Assembly (NCBI RefSeq): GCF_000719285.1
Contig: NZ_JOFS01000020.1
Location: forward strand, 288,319 to 352,318
From: Streptomyces bicolor
GTDB lineage: Bacteria > Actinomycetota > Actinomycetes > Streptomycetales > Streptomycetaceae
Direction of reading: 5' to 3'
DNA: 64,000 bases
In this document: positions 21,396 through 30,126 of the stretch, in pieces
Layout: each line of letters begins with the position of its first letter
Position numbering within the stretch: position 1 is the first letter of the stretch
Program-made: the position numbers and the translations under genes
The notes under the pieces: generated by a model
Seen by the model: the letters and a program-made list of their open reading frames with translations, nothing else
Database searches by the model: none
Told to the model about the DNA's origin: nothing

Positions 21396-21612
21396 TCGCC
21401 CCCGCCGCCCCTACCCGTCCCATCCTCCAGGGGCGCTGCCCCTTCGGCGCCGTTCCCAGGGGGCTCCGCCCCCTGGACCCGCGCTCCTCAAACGCCGGAG
21501 GGGCTGACTTAGCCCGTCCGGCGTTTGAGGACGAGGCCCCTCAAGGGCCGAAAGCGGGGGTCTGGGGGCCGCAGGCCCCCAGGGATGGGACGGGTAGGGG
21601 CGGCGGGGGCGA
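21396..21612. repeat. Nested palindromic intergenic element
   Basis: A 30-base perfect inverted repeat (21396-21425 and 21583-21612) encloses smaller hairpins: CCAGGGGGC...CCCCCTGG around 21455-21476, TCCTCAAACGCCGGA (21485-21499) with its complement at 21517-21531, and CTGGGGGCC...GGCCCCCAG around 21562-21582. TCCTCAAACGCCGGA-type hairpins are, as I remember, widespread between Streptomyces genes. There is no coding potential. It lies between two leftward genes and could end transcription from the SDR gene or be a non-autonomous mobile repeat. Confidence 0.8.
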
Positions 21613-21623
21613 GAAAGCCACCG

Positions 21624-22313
21624 TCAACGCCCCGGTCGCACCGTCAGGTCGTTGACCTCGGCGTCCTTGGGCAGGTCGATCGCCATCAGGATCGTCGTCG
21701 CCACCGACTCGGGGTCGATCCACTTCGAGGCGTCGTACTCCTTGCCCTCCTGCTGGTGGACCTTGGCCTGCATGGGGCTGGCCGTGCGGCCGGGGTAGAC
21801 CGAGGTGACCCGCACGCCGTTGGCGTGTTCCTCGTGGCGGAGGGAGTCCGCGAGAGCCTTGAGGCCGTGCTTGGACGCGGCGTACGCGGACCAGTCGGCG
21901 TGCGCGTTGAGGCCGGCGCCGGAGTTCACGAAGACCACGTGGCCGCGGGTGGCGCGGAGTTGGGGGAGGAAGTGGCGGGTCAGCTCGGCCGGCGAGATCA
22001 GGTTGACGTTGAGCTGGTGGCGCCAGGACTTCGGGGTCAGGTCGCCCACCGGGCCCAGGTCCACGACCCCGGCGATGTGGAGCAGGGAGTCCACCCGGTC
22101 CGGGAGCGACTGGTGGGAGAAGGCCCAGGACAGCTTGTCCGGGTCCGCCAGGTCGCCGACGAGAGTCCTCGCGCCGGGGAACTCCGCGGCCAGCTCCTTC
22201 GCACGGCCCGCGTCGCGCGCGTGGAGGACGAGTTCGTCCCCGCGCGCGTGCAGGCGGCGGGCGACGGCCGCGCCGATGCCGGAGCCCGCTCCGGTGATCA
22301 CATGAGTAGCCAT
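21624..22313 (-). CDS. Short-chain dehydrogenase/reductase
   Basis: A classical SDR of 229 residues. The NAD(P)-binding motif is ITGAGSGIGAAVARRLHARG (TGxxxGIG). It is followed by LHIAGVVDLG, the catalytic Ser in VVFVNSGAGLN, the pair YAASKHGLKAL (YxxxK), and VYPGRTASPM, where PGR replaces the usual PGxxxT form. The substrate is unknown. It is transcribed leftward after the LOG-family gene, separated by 27 bases, so the two probably share a transcript. An ATG 9 bases upstream (22322) is an alternative start. Confidence 0.9.
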   Translation of the reverse strand: MATHVITGAGSGIGAAVARRLHARGDELVLHARDAGRAKELAAEFPGARTLVGDLADPDKLSWAFSHQSLPDRVDSLLHIAGVVDLGPVGDLTPKSWRHQLNVNLISPAELTRHFLPQLRATRGHVVFVNSGAGLNAHADWSAYAASKHGLKALADSLRHEEHANGVRVTSVYPGRTASPMQAKVHQQEGKEYDASKWIDPESVATTILMAIDLPKDAEVNDLTVRPGR

Positions 22314-22340
22314 GTCCGCCATGCTCGCATCAGTGCGCGC

Positions 22341-22880
22341 TCACTCCACTCCCCGGCTCTCTTCCAGGTACGCCAGCGCCCCCACCGGCTCCTCCGCGAA
22401 GAACACCAGGTCGCTCAGCGGGCGGGGCAGGAAGCCCTCGTCCTCCATGCGACGGAACTGCTCCTTCAGGCCGTCGTAGAAGCCCGCGGTGTTGAGCAGG
22501 ACCACCGGCTTGTCCGTGTGGCCGTGCTTCTTCAGTTCCAGGATCTCCGTCGCCTCGTCCAGGGTCCCCGTACCGCCGACCATGATCACCACCGCGTCGG
22601 CCTTCTCCAGGAGCAGCTTCTTGCGCTCGGCGAGGTCCTTCGCGATCACCATCTCGTCGACGCCCGGGCGGACCTTGGCGGCCAGGAACTCGACGGAGAC
22701 GCCAGCGAGCCGGCCGCCCGCCTCCTGGACCCCGTCGGCGACCACCTTCATCAGCCCGACGTCGGAGCCGCCCCACACGAGCGTGTGCCCGCCCTTGCCC
22801 AGCAGTTTCGCGAACTCGCGCGCGGGGCGCGTGTAACGGTCGTCGAGGTCGGCGGCGGAGAGGAAGACGCAGATTCGCAT
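22341..22880 (-). CDS. LOG-family protein (putative nucleoside-5'-monophosphate phosphoribohydrolase)
   Basis: A 179-residue Rossmann-fold protein beginning MRICVFLSAADLDDRY. It contains LVWGGSDVGLMKVVADGVQE, MVIAKDLAERKKLLLEKADA and VGGTGTLDEATEILELKKHG. The family pattern is PGGxGTxxE with an upstream G-G-x-x-x-G-L-M; here the first residue of the motif is Val rather than Pro. LOG proteins release the base from adenosine or isopentenyladenosine monophosphate. The Val change leaves the key Gly, Thr and Glu in place, so activity remains likely. It starts 51 bases from the divergent DUF427 gene. Confidence 0.88.
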   Translation of the reverse strand: MRICVFLSAADLDDRYTRPAREFAKLLGKGGHTLVWGGSDVGLMKVVADGVQEAGGRLAGVSVEFLAAKVRPGVDEMVIAKDLAERKKLLLEKADAVVIMVGGTGTLDEATEILELKKHGHTDKPVVLLNTAGFYDGLKEQFRRMEDEGFLPRPLSDLVFFAEEPVGALAYLEESRGVE

Positions 22881-22931
22881 GGAGCCACCGTACGCGGGAA
22901 GAACCGCGGGCCCGCGAGCGCTTTTCACCGT

Positions 22932-23255
22932 ATGGCTGACGGACACACGATCACGATCGAGCAGGGCACGCAGCGCGTACGGGCCGTCCACGGCGACCAG
23001 GTCCTCGCGGAGACCGACCGGCCGCTCCTCCTGCGGGAGACGGGCTGTCCCGTGCGGTACTACATCCCGGCCGAGGACGTACGGCTGGACCTGCTGACGC
23101 CCTCCGGCACGCACACGTACTGCCCGTTCAAGGGAACGGCCTCCTACTGGTCGCTGCCGGACGCGGCGGACCTCGTCTGGGCGTACCCGGACCCGAAGCC
23201 GGACGTGGGCGAGATCAAGGACCACCTCTGCTTCTACGAAGTAGAAGTCGTGTGA
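22932..23255 (+). CDS. DUF427 protein
   Basis: A 107-residue cytoplasmic protein with the DUF427 pattern: VRAVHGDQVLAETDRPLLLR, YYIPAEDVRLDLL, then TYCPFKGTASYWSL and VWAYPDP. These proteins form a small barrel with a conserved C-P-F-K-G patch. A biochemical activity is not established, to my knowledge. Length is typical. It is followed 53 bases later by a hydrolase gene in the same direction. Confidence 0.88.
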   Translation: MADGHTITIEQGTQRVRAVHGDQVLAETDRPLLLRETGCPVRYYIPAEDVRLDLLTPSGTHTYCPFKGTASYWSLPDAADLVWAYPDPKPDVGEIKDHLCFYEVEVV

Positions 23256-23308
23256 CGCGCCGCTCGCCTCACCGATGAGCTTCACGCCGTACGGCAGTCT
23301 CCACAGGC

Positions 23309-24088
23309 ATGGACAAGAAGACCATTTCGGCCGACGGCACCTCCATCGCCTACGAGCGCACCGGCGAGGGTCCGGCGGTGATCCTCGTCAGCGGGGCGAT
23401 GTCCACCGGTGGCACTGTGGCGCCGCTGGCGGTGCCCTTGTCAGATCGTTTCAGCGTCGTCGTGTACGACCGTCGGGGGCGTGGCGAGAGTGGTGACCGG
23501 CCGCCGTACGCGGTGGAGCGGGAGGTCGAGGACCTCGCCGCACTGATCGAGGCGGTGGGCGGCGAGGCGGCGCTGTGCGGCGTCTCGTCGGGCGGCGCGC
23601 TGGTGCTGGAGGCGGCGGCGAGCGGGCTGCCGGTGCGTCAGGTCGCGGTGTACGAGGTGCCGTTCGCGGTCTACGAGGGCGGCGCGGAGGAGCGCGCGGA
23701 GTACACCGAGCGGCTCACCGAGGCGCTCGAGCAGGGCCGCCGCGGGGACGCCGTCGAGCTGTTCCTGCGGCTGACCGGGATGGCCGAGCAGATGATCCAG
23801 GGTGCCCGCCACTCCCCCATGTGGCCCGGCATGGAGAGGATCGCGCCGAGCCTCGCCTACGACGACGCCGTGATGGGCGACGGTCTGGTGCCCCGGGACC
23901 GGCTGGCCTCGATCACCGTGCCGGTGCTGGCCGTCGCGGGCGGCGCGAGCCCGGCGTGGATGCGGGAGGCCGCGCGGGCGATCGCGGAGACCGTACCGGA
24001 GGGGACGTACCGGAGCCTGGAGGGGCAGACCCACATGGTGGAGCCGGCCGTCCTCGCGCCGGTGCTCGAGGAGTTCTTCGGGGCGTAG
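23309..24088 (+). CDS. Alpha/beta hydrolase
   Basis: A 259-residue hydrolase. The oxyanion strand is VILVSGAMSTGG, then VVVYDRRGRGESGDRPPYAV, typical of RsbQ/haloperoxidase-like enzymes. The nucleophile elbow is LCGVSSGGALVLEAA (G-x-S-x-G with Ser), the acid probably lies near VPVLAVAGGASPAWM, and the base is the His in GQTHMVEPA. The acid position shows no obvious Asp, so one catalytic residue is uncertain. The substrate is unknown. The last 18 bases belong to the first copy of a 30-base tandem duplication. Confidence 0.85.
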   Translation: MDKKTISADGTSIAYERTGEGPAVILVSGAMSTGGTVAPLAVPLSDRFSVVVYDRRGRGESGDRPPYAVEREVEDLAALIEAVGGEAALCGVSSGGALVLEAAASGLPVRQVAVYEVPFAVYEGGAEERAEYTERLTEALEQGRRGDAVELFLRLTGMAEQMIQGARHSPMWPGMERIAPSLAYDDAVMGDGLVPRDRLASITVPVLAVAGGASPAWMREAARAIAETVPEGTYRSLEGQTHMVEPAVLAPVLEEFFGA

Positions 24089-24130
24089 CCGGATCTCGGG
24101 GAGTTCTTCGGCGCTCAACGGGATCTCGGG
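24071..24130. repeat. 30-base tandem duplication at the end of the hydrolase gene
   Basis: Bases 24071-24100 and 24101-24130 are two copies of the same unit: both begin GAGTTCTTCGG and end GGATCTCGGG, and 25 of 30 positions agree. The first copy holds the last codons and stop of the hydrolase gene. It lies directly at the left edge of the polyketide cluster. Confidence 0.85.
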
Positions 24131-24133
24131 CAG

Positions 24134-24162
24134 GCGCGTGTGCCACGGGGGAGCACACGCGC
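24134..24162. terminator. Terminator between the hydrolase and adenosine kinase genes
   Basis: GCGCGTGTGC (24134-24143) and GCACACGCGC (24153-24162) form a perfect 10-base stem with a 9-base loop, between two convergent genes. It can serve both. Confidence 0.7.
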
Positions 24163-24225
24163 GTGTCCTTCATGACACGGCACGCGCGCGCACGCCCGGG
24201 CCGGCCGGCGCGCACAACCGTCGCC

Positions 24226-25239
24226 TCACGCCGACCTGCGGTCGCTCAGCGGTGGGCGTCCCACGTGGCGCAGTTCCCGTGCAAGGGCCTGGGCCGCCCG
24301 ATGGCCGTAGGTGGCGGACAGGGTGGTGAGCAGTGGACGCGGCGAGAGCTCGTACTCCTGCGACCCGACGCGGCCCAGCGCCGTGGCGGCCAGTACGCAG
24401 CCCAGGCGGGCGGCGCTGACCGGGGAACGGCCCCAGCCGCAGGCCGCGAGGAACCCCGCGCGGAAGGCGTCTCCGACGCCGGTCGGGTCCACCACCTGCA
24501 CCCCGGGGACGGCGGGCACCGTGGTGCCGCGCCCGTCGGCAGCCTCGATGCGGACGCCGCCCGCCCCGAGGGTGGTGACCCAGATCCCGACCCGGGCGAG
24601 TACCTCCTTCTCGCACCACCCCGTGCGTTCGAGCAGGAGGGCGGCCTCGTACTCGTTGGTGAACAGCCACTGGGCGCCGTCCACGAGTTCGCGCACCTCG
24701 GCGCGGGTGAGCCGGGTGAGCTGCTGCGAGGGGTCGGCGGCGAAGGGGAGGCCGAGTTCCCGGCACTGGTCGGTGTGCAGCCGCATGGCTTCCGGGTCGT
24801 CGGGAGAGATGACGACGAGACCGATCTCCTGCTGTGCCGTCAGAAGCCGCCGGAGGTCGATCTCCCGCGCTTCCGACATCGCGCCCGGGTAGAAGGACGC
24901 GATCTGGTTGGCGTCCTGGTCCGTCATGCAGACGAAGCGGGCTGTCTGCTGCCGGCCCGACACCCGCACTCCGGACGTGTCGACGCCGTTGCCCTTCAGC
25001 CAGATCTCGTAGTCGGTGAAGTCACTGCCCACCGCGCCGACCAGCAGCGGATCCAGCCCGAGCAGGCCGAGGGCGAAGGCGATGTTGGCGGCGACCCCGC
25101 CCCGGCGCACCTCGAGGCTGTCGACGAGGAACGAGAGCGACAGCGCGTGCAGCCGGTCGGGGATCAGCAGCTCCGTGATGCGTCCGGGAAAGACCATCAG
25201 ATGGTCGGTGGCGATGGAACCGGTGACGGCGATGCGCAT
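24226..25239 (-). CDS. PfkB-family adenosine kinase
   Basis: A 337-residue sugar kinase. The start MRIAVTGSIATDHLMVFPGR, the middle SLEVRRGGVAANIAFALGLL (RRGG substrate loop) and the C-terminal VVDPTGVGDAFRAGFLAACG (D-x-x-G-x-G-D anion hole and catalytic Asp) closely follow the actinobacterial adenosine kinase type, including GAMSEAREI and TNEYEAALL. It would convert adenosine to AMP. Together with metK one base upstream (TGA-C-ATG) it can remove adenosine that arises when S-adenosylhomocysteine is split, keeping methylation running. It is last in the leftward operon and is probably a second copy of a housekeeping gene. Confidence 0.88.
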   Translation of the reverse strand: MRIAVTGSIATDHLMVFPGRITELLIPDRLHALSLSFLVDSLEVRRGGVAANIAFALGLLGLDPLLVGAVGSDFTDYEIWLKGNGVDTSGVRVSGRQQTARFVCMTDQDANQIASFYPGAMSEAREIDLRRLLTAQQEIGLVVISPDDPEAMRLHTDQCRELGLPFAADPSQQLTRLTRAEVRELVDGAQWLFTNEYEAALLLERTGWCEKEVLARVGIWVTTLGAGGVRIEAADGRGTTVPAVPGVQVVDPTGVGDAFRAGFLAACGWGRSPVSAARLGCVLAATALGRVGSQEYELSPRPLLTTLSATYGHRAAQALARELRHVGRPPLSDRRSA

Positions 25240-25240
25240 G

Positions 25241-26443
25241 TCAGCGTCCCGCCGCCGTGTGCAGCGCACCGGTCCGGTCGGTCCGTTCCCAGGTGAAGTC
25301 CGGGAGCTCGCGCCCGAAGTGGCCGTATGCGACCGTCTGCGCGTAGATGGGCCGCAGCAGGTCCAGGTCACGGATGATCGCGGCCGGCCGCAGGTCGAAC
25401 GTCTCGCCGATGGCCTTCTCGATCACCTCCTGCCCGACGACCGCGGAACCGAAGGTCTCTACGAAGAGGCCGACCGGTTCGGCCTTGCCGATCGCGTAGG
25501 CGACCTGGATCTCGCAGCGGCGGGCGAGGCCCGCGGCGACCACGTTCTTGGCCACCCAACGCATCGCGTACGCGGCCGAGCGGTCGACCTTGGACGGGTC
25601 CTTGCCGGAGAAGGCACCGCCGCCGTGGCGGGCCATGCCGCCGTAGGTGTCGATGATGATCTTCCGGCCCGTCAGTCCGGCGTCCCCCATGGGGCCACCG
25701 ATCTCGAACCTTCCGGTGGGGTTCACCAGGAGCCGGTGGTCCTCGGTCTCGAGCTTGATGCCGTCCTGTGCCAGCTGGGACAGGACGTGCTCCACCACGT
25801 GCACGCGGATGTGGGGGGACAGCATGTCGAGCCCGACATCACCGGCATGCTGCGAGGAGACCACGACGGTGTCGAGGCGAGCCGGGCGGCTCCCCCGGTA
25901 TTCGATGGTGACCTGTGTCTTTCCGTCGGGCCGCAGATAGGGGACAGTTCCGTTCCGGCGGACTTCGGCCAGCCTGCGGGCCAGCCGGTGGGCGAGGCTG
26001 ACGGGCAGCGGCATGAGTTCGGGCGTCTCGTCGGTGGCGTACCCGAACATCAGGCCCTGGTCCCCGGCGCCCTGCTGCGCCGGCTCGTCGCCCCCGGCCA
26101 TCCTGGTCTCGTAGGCGTTGTCGACGCCCCGGGCGATGTCCGGTGACTGCGCCCCGATGGACACGGACACCCCGCATGAGGCGCCGTCGAAGCCCTTCGC
26201 CGAATGGTCGTACCCGATCTCCAGGATCTTCTGCCGGGCGAGGGACGCGATGTCGACCTGCGCCCGCGTCGAGACCTCGCCGGCCACGTGCACCTGGCCG
26301 GTGGTGATCAGGGTCTCGACCGCGACCCGGGCGCGGGGGTCCCGGGCGAGCAGGGCGTCCACGACGGTGTCGCTGATCTGATCGGCGATCTTGTCCGGAT
26401 GTCCCTCGGTCACGGATTCCGAGGTGAAAAGACGGCTGGCCAT
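25241..26443 (-). CDS. metK: S-adenosylmethionine synthetase
   Basis: A 400-residue MetK that makes S-adenosylmethionine from methionine and ATP. Family landmarks: [20 protein letters not shown] at the N-terminus, [20 protein letters not shown] (P-loop-like GAGDQG), [20 protein letters not shown] ([16 protein letters not shown]) and RYDLRP-like [10 protein letters not shown] near the end. All key residues appear intact. A housekeeping metK would be expected elsewhere in a Streptomyces genome, so this is probably a cluster-dedicated copy feeding the methyltransferase encoded just upstream. Confidence 0.97.
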   Translation of the reverse strand: MASRLFTSESVTEGHPDKIADQISDTVVDALLARDPRARVAVETLITTGQVHVAGEVSTRAQVDIASLARQKILEIGYDHSAKGFDGASCGVSVSIGAQSPDIARGVDNAYETRMAGGDEPAQQGAGDQGLMFGYATDETPELMPLPVSLAHRLARRLAEVRRNGTVPYLRPDGKTQVTIEYRGSRPARLDTVVVSSQHAGDVGLDMLSPHIRVHVVEHVLSQLAQDGIKLETEDHRLLVNPTGRFEIGGPMGDAGLTGRKIIIDTYGGMARHGGGAFSGKDPSKVDRSAAYAMRWVAKNVVAAGLARRCEIQVAYAIGKAEPVGLFVETFGSAVVGQEVIEKAIGETFDLRPAAIIRDLDLLRPIYAQTVAYGHFGRELPDFTWERTDRTGALHTAAGR

Positions 26444-26511
26444 GGTGCTCCAAGAGATTCAGGGACGTCCAACGGAATGAGGGAATCGGCGACGGGCGGG
26501 AGGGCGGCCGG

Positions 26512-27375
26512 TCACGCACGGCCGGGGGCGGCGGACACCTCCGGAGCGCTTCTGACCGCCTCGGCCAGCCACATCCGGGCGCTGCCGACCCGTGCCGGAT
26601 CGGTCAGTTCGGGGACCGGCCGGCCGTGGCGCGCGGCGAGTTCGGTCTGCGGTACGACCGTCGCCGTCCAGCCGTGCGCGCCGAGCCATGCGCACGGGTC
26701 CTCGATCGTGGAGCGCCAGGCGGCACCTACCCTGCGCAGCCGCGCGTGTACGGCCTTCAGCTGCGGGAGTTCGGTGTACGCCTGGTTGATGTGCTCGATC
26801 GCCAGCCTGCTGCCGGGGGCGGAAAGCTTCCCGATGCGGTCGACGAGCCGGTCGTTGTCCGCCGGTTCGAGGTACATCATCAGGCCCTCGACCAGCCAGG
26901 CGGTCGGCTGTTCGGGGTCGAAGCCGGCGGCGAGCAGGGCGGCCGGCCAGTCCTCCCGGAGGTCGGCGCGTACCGTCTTCCGGTCGCAGGAGGGGCTGGC
27001 CTCGCGCACTCCCAGCACCGCCTCCTTGAAGGCCAGCAGCCCGGGCAGGTCGATCTCGAAGAGCCGGAACCCGGCCGGCCACTCGAGCCGGAAGGCCCGG
27101 GTGTCCAGGCCGGCCGCCACCAGGACCGCCTGGCGGCAGCCGGCCTGCGCGGCGGCCCGGAAGTAGTCGTCGAAGAAGCGGGTGCGCAGGACGAAGTGGC
27201 CCTGGTTGAGGCGGCCCGCCTCGGCGACCTGGATCCATCCGACGGCGTCGACGAAGGACTGGGCGTAGGGGTCCGTGAACAGCCGGTCGGTCCGGGCGTC
27301 CTCGGTCGCGCGGGCCTGCGCGATGATGACGGCGGTCCGGCTGACTCCGCTGGTGGGGCGGGCTTCGGTGGTCAT
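26512..27375 (-). CDS. TcmP-like O-methyltransferase (LCMT/TIGR00027 type)
   Basis: A 287-residue SAM-dependent methyltransferase of the leucine-carboxyl-methyltransferase-like family. Landmarks are VSRTAVIIAQARATEDARTD, the motif I stretch AVLVAAGLDTRAFRLEWPAG, FEIDLPGLLAFKEAVL and AWLVEGLMMYLEPADNDRLV. This family includes TcmP of tetracenomycin biosynthesis, which esterifies a polyketide carboxyl. By context it probably methylates the aromatic polyketide made by the neighbouring genes; carboxyl versus hydroxyl cannot be told. Its ATGA overlaps the stop of the FAD monooxygenase gene, so the two are translationally coupled. Confidence 0.88.
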   Translation of the reverse strand: MTTEARPTSGVSRTAVIIAQARATEDARTDRLFTDPYAQSFVDAVGWIQVAEAGRLNQGHFVLRTRFFDDYFRAAAQAGCRQAVLVAAGLDTRAFRLEWPAGFRLFEIDLPGLLAFKEAVLGVREASPSCDRKTVRADLREDWPAALLAAGFDPEQPTAWLVEGLMMYLEPADNDRLVDRIGKLSAPGSRLAIEHINQAYTELPQLKAVHARLRRVGAAWRSTIEDPCAWLGAHGWTATVVPQTELAARHGRPVPELTDPARVGSARMWLAEAVRSAPEVSAAPGRA

Positions 27376-28604
27376 GAGTGGTTGTCCCCGGTGAGGTCGG
27401 TGTCCATGGTGAGTTGGTAGGTCTTGCGGTACACCAGCCGGTCGAATGCCACCTTCATGAAGGCGTCGCGCATCAGGCACACGACCGGGTTCTGCCAGCG
27501 GCTGAGCACTCCGTTGGCGCGGGAGCGGCGGGCGACGCGCACCACTCGGTCCATACGGCGCCGCTCGTACGCGGCGAGGGCGGTGGCCACGGCACCGTCG
27601 GTCGCGGCGGCCGGGTCGTCGGCGAGAGCGGCGGACAGGCACTGGGCGAGGACGACCGCTCCCTCCATCGCCTGGTTGGCGCCCTGGCCGAGGTTGAAGG
27701 TCATCGGCTGCGCGGCGTCTCCGACCAGCGTGACCCGTTGGGTGCTCCACAGCGGTACCGGGTCCCGGTCGAAGATGTGCACGGGGAGGATCTCCGATTC
27801 CCCGGTGGCCTCGATCAGCGCGGGTATGGGGTCGGGCCAGTGCCCGAACTCCCGTAGCAGGGCCTCGCGGACGCCGACGCCGAGGGCGGCGGCCGTGCGG
27901 CCGAGGCGGCGGCCGATGTGGTCGTTGAGGACGCCGTCCCAGTAGACGGAGTCGTCGTCGAGGCGGTAGTGGACGAACCAGCTGCCCTCTCCGAAGGTGT
28001 TGACGAACACCCCGGCCGGCACCTGGTCCATGGGCAGGCGGACGATGCCCTGACAGGCCGTCATCCCGGCGTAACGGGGCGGTGGTTCGTAGGGCATCAG
28101 GGCATGTCGTACCGTCGAACGCAGCCCGTCGGCCCCGATCAGCAGCGGTCCGCGGACCGTACGGCCGTCCTCGAACCGCACGGTCACCCCGTCGGACTCC
28201 TCGGTGAAGTCCGTGCACCGGGCGCCGAGCACCAGGTCGTCGCCGACCAGGTCGCTGAGCATGCCGTGCAGAGCGGGCCGGCTCACCGTGTAGGCGGGGG
28301 CGCCGTGGCGGCGGGCGCCGTTCTCGATGGACCAGTCGGCGAGAGCGCCGCTGCGCCGGGACCGGAATCGGTAGCGCCGCAGTTCCATCCCGATGGCGTC
28401 CAGGTGTTTGTCCAGACCGATGGTGCGCAGCGCGAGTACCGCGTTGTGCCAGACGACCAGTCCGTTGCCGGCGGCCGCGGAGCGCAGCGCCGGTGATCGT
28501 TCGTACGCCCTCGCGGGGATGCCTGCGGACCGCAGGGCCAGCACGGTGGTGAGCCCGGCGATTCCGCCGCCCAGGACGATGACCTCGTCGCGGTCGTCGG
28601 CCAC
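27372..28604 (-). CDS. FAD-dependent aromatic monooxygenase
   Basis: A 410-residue class A flavin monooxygenase. The FAD Rossmann motif is VIVLGGGIAGLTTVLALRSA, the DG motif is GPLLIGADGLRSTVRHALMP and the second FAD motif is VTLVGDAAQPMTFNLGQGAN, where GDAAQP replaces the common GDAAHP. Length and layout match single-domain hydroxylases such as WhiE ORFVIII-like enzymes. It probably hydroxylates or oxidises an aromatic ring of the polyketide with NAD(P)H and oxygen. The GTG start has AGAGGAG about 6 bases upstream. It is the first gene of the leftward operon and is divergent from the PKS genes. Confidence 0.9.
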   Translation of the reverse strand: MADDRDEVIVLGGGIAGLTTVLALRSAGIPARAYERSPALRSAAAGNGLVVWHNAVLALRTIGLDKHLDAIGMELRRYRFRSRRSGALADWSIENGARRHGAPAYTVSRPALHGMLSDLVGDDLVLGARCTDFTEESDGVTVRFEDGRTVRGPLLIGADGLRSTVRHALMPYEPPPRYAGMTACQGIVRLPMDQVPAGVFVNTFGEGSWFVHYRLDDDSVYWDGVLNDHIGRRLGRTAAALGVGVREALLREFGHWPDPIPALIEATGESEILPVHIFDRDPVPLWSTQRVTLVGDAAQPMTFNLGQGANQAMEGAVVLAQCLSAALADDPAAATDGAVATALAAYERRRMDRVVRVARRSRANGVLSRWQNPVVCLMRDAFMKVAFDRLVYRKTYQLTMDTDLTGDNHS

Positions 28605-29012
28605 AGCGTCTCCTCTGGTGGGTGCGGCAGTGGACGCAGCCGTGCGGACGTTCGGGAGCAGGGCTGCGGGTGGTCACGTGGAAGCAGTGCGGCGCGGCGG
28701 AGAACAGGGGAACGGCTGGGGGAATGCCGTGCCGTTGCCGCGCCGCACTGCCCAAGGACGCTAGGCCGACGCCCTGACCGCCGTCTTCCCGCACGGGGAC
28801 GAACCGGCCGACGGCCGCGCGGAGGAGGGGACCGCCCCGAGGAGGAGGGGACCGGTGCCGAGGGGGGAGTGCTCCTCCGGTGTGGGGAGGCCGAATCTCG
28901 CCCGGCCGCCGGAAGACCGGGGCGCGGCCCGAACGGCAGGCTGGCCGAGGCCGGTTGACGCCGGCCGTCGGACCATCCGGTCTCCGTGTCATCTCGTGAG
29001 GAGAGAAATCCG
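28605..29012. promoter_or_regulatory. Divergent control region of the polyketide cluster
   Basis: This 408-base gap separates the leftward monooxygenase operon from the rightward PKS operon, so it must hold both promoters. A perfect 14-base inverted repeat, CAGTGCGGCGCGGC (28685-28698) and its complement at 28737-28750, encloses 38 bases and may bind a regulator or form an RNA hairpin. Two near-identical GAGGAGGGGACC blocks lie around 28824 and 28841. TTGACG at 28955-28960 could be a -35 box, but no convincing -10 follows. No coding potential is seen. Confidence 0.6.
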
Positions 29013-29375
29013 ATGGAACGTTACGCCATCAGCTTCCGGGTAAAGCCCGGCACCGAGGCGATCGTCAAGGACCTGCTCGCCAACTACTCCCCGCCCGAGT
29101 GGGTCACCCCTGACGGGACGCGGCTGCTCGGCACTTCGATCTTCATGAAGGACGGCCTGGTCGTCCGCATGATGGAGATCGACGGGAGCCTGCCCCGGGT
29201 GATGGCGCACCTGGCCAGGCAGCCCGCCATCCAGGAGCTGGAGCGGAAGCTGGACGAGTATCTGGTCGAGCCCCGCGACATGAGCTCGCCCGCCGGGGCG
29301 CGGGCCTTCTTCCAGAAGGCGATGATGGAGCACGTCACCACGCGCGTCGCGGTCTTCGAGGAGCAGGAGGCGTGA
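29013..29375 (+). CDS. SchA/CurD-type polyketide protein (WhiE ORFI-like)
   Basis: A 120-residue protein starting MERYAISFRVKPGTEAIVKD. Its pattern (FRVKPG, TSIFMKDGLVVRMMEIDGSL, HLARQPAIQELERKLDEYL) is that of the SchA/CurD domain, which forms the first gene of spore-pigment clusters such as whiE and curamycin. It resembles a dimeric ferredoxin-like barrel. The exact reaction is unsettled in the family; a role in cyclisation or in assisting the PKS is assumed. AGGAGAG sits 7 bases upstream of the ATG. It is the first gene of the rightward operon, and its stop overlaps the next GTGA start. Confidence 0.88.
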   Translation: MERYAISFRVKPGTEAIVKDLLANYSPPEWVTPDGTRLLGTSIFMKDGLVVRMMEIDGSLPRVMAHLARQPAIQELERKLDEYLVEPRDMSSPAGARAFFQKAMMEHVTTRVAVFEEQEA

Positions 29376-30126
29376 GCGCCGCCCCGCGGACCTTCCTGGT
29401 CACCGGCGCGACCGGCCGGCTGGGCGAGGCCACGGTGCGATGCCTCGCCGAGCGCGGTGACCGGCTCCTGCTGACCGGCCGCAACAGCGGCAGGCTCGCC
29501 GAACTGGCCGCCGCCTTCGGCGGTTCCGGAGCGGTCAGGACCCTGGCTGCCGACACCACGGAACCGGACGGCGCACAGCACGCGGCTGCCGAGGCGGTTC
29601 GCGCGTTCGGCAGGCTGGACGGCCTGGTGCATCTCGTGGGCGGCTTCTCGGTGGGCCCCGTGATGCTCACCGACGTGGCCTCGTACGAGGAACTGCTGAG
29701 GTCCAACTTCCTGGCGGCGGTGGTCGCCACGCAGGCGGTCCTCCCCCATCTGCGTGAGGGCGGTCGCCTGGTCTACTTCGGCACCCCACTGGCCGATGAG
29801 CCGCTCGCCGCGATGTCGTCCTACGCCGCGAGCAAGGCCGCCCTGACCTCCTGGGTGCGTTCCATGGCCCACGAGGTCAAGAACCGCGGGATCCACGCCA
29901 ACCTGATCTCGCTGACCCTCGTGGAGACCCCGGAGATGCGCAAGGAGATGCCGCACGTCGATCCGGGACTCACGGTCGAGGCCGAACTGGTCGGCCGTGC
30001 CGTCCGGTTCCTCACCGGCGAGGAGTCCGACGGGATGTACGGCAGCGTCATGCCGGTGGTCGGGAGGTTCGGCTTCAGCTCCGCGCTCGCCGGCGGTCCC
30101 CCGCCGGACGCCCGAAGGCCGGCCCG

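Noticed and set aside
28986..29012. Earlier start of the SchA/CurD gene
   Set aside because: The ATG at 29013 has AGGAGAG at the right distance; the upstream ATG would place that site inside the gene.
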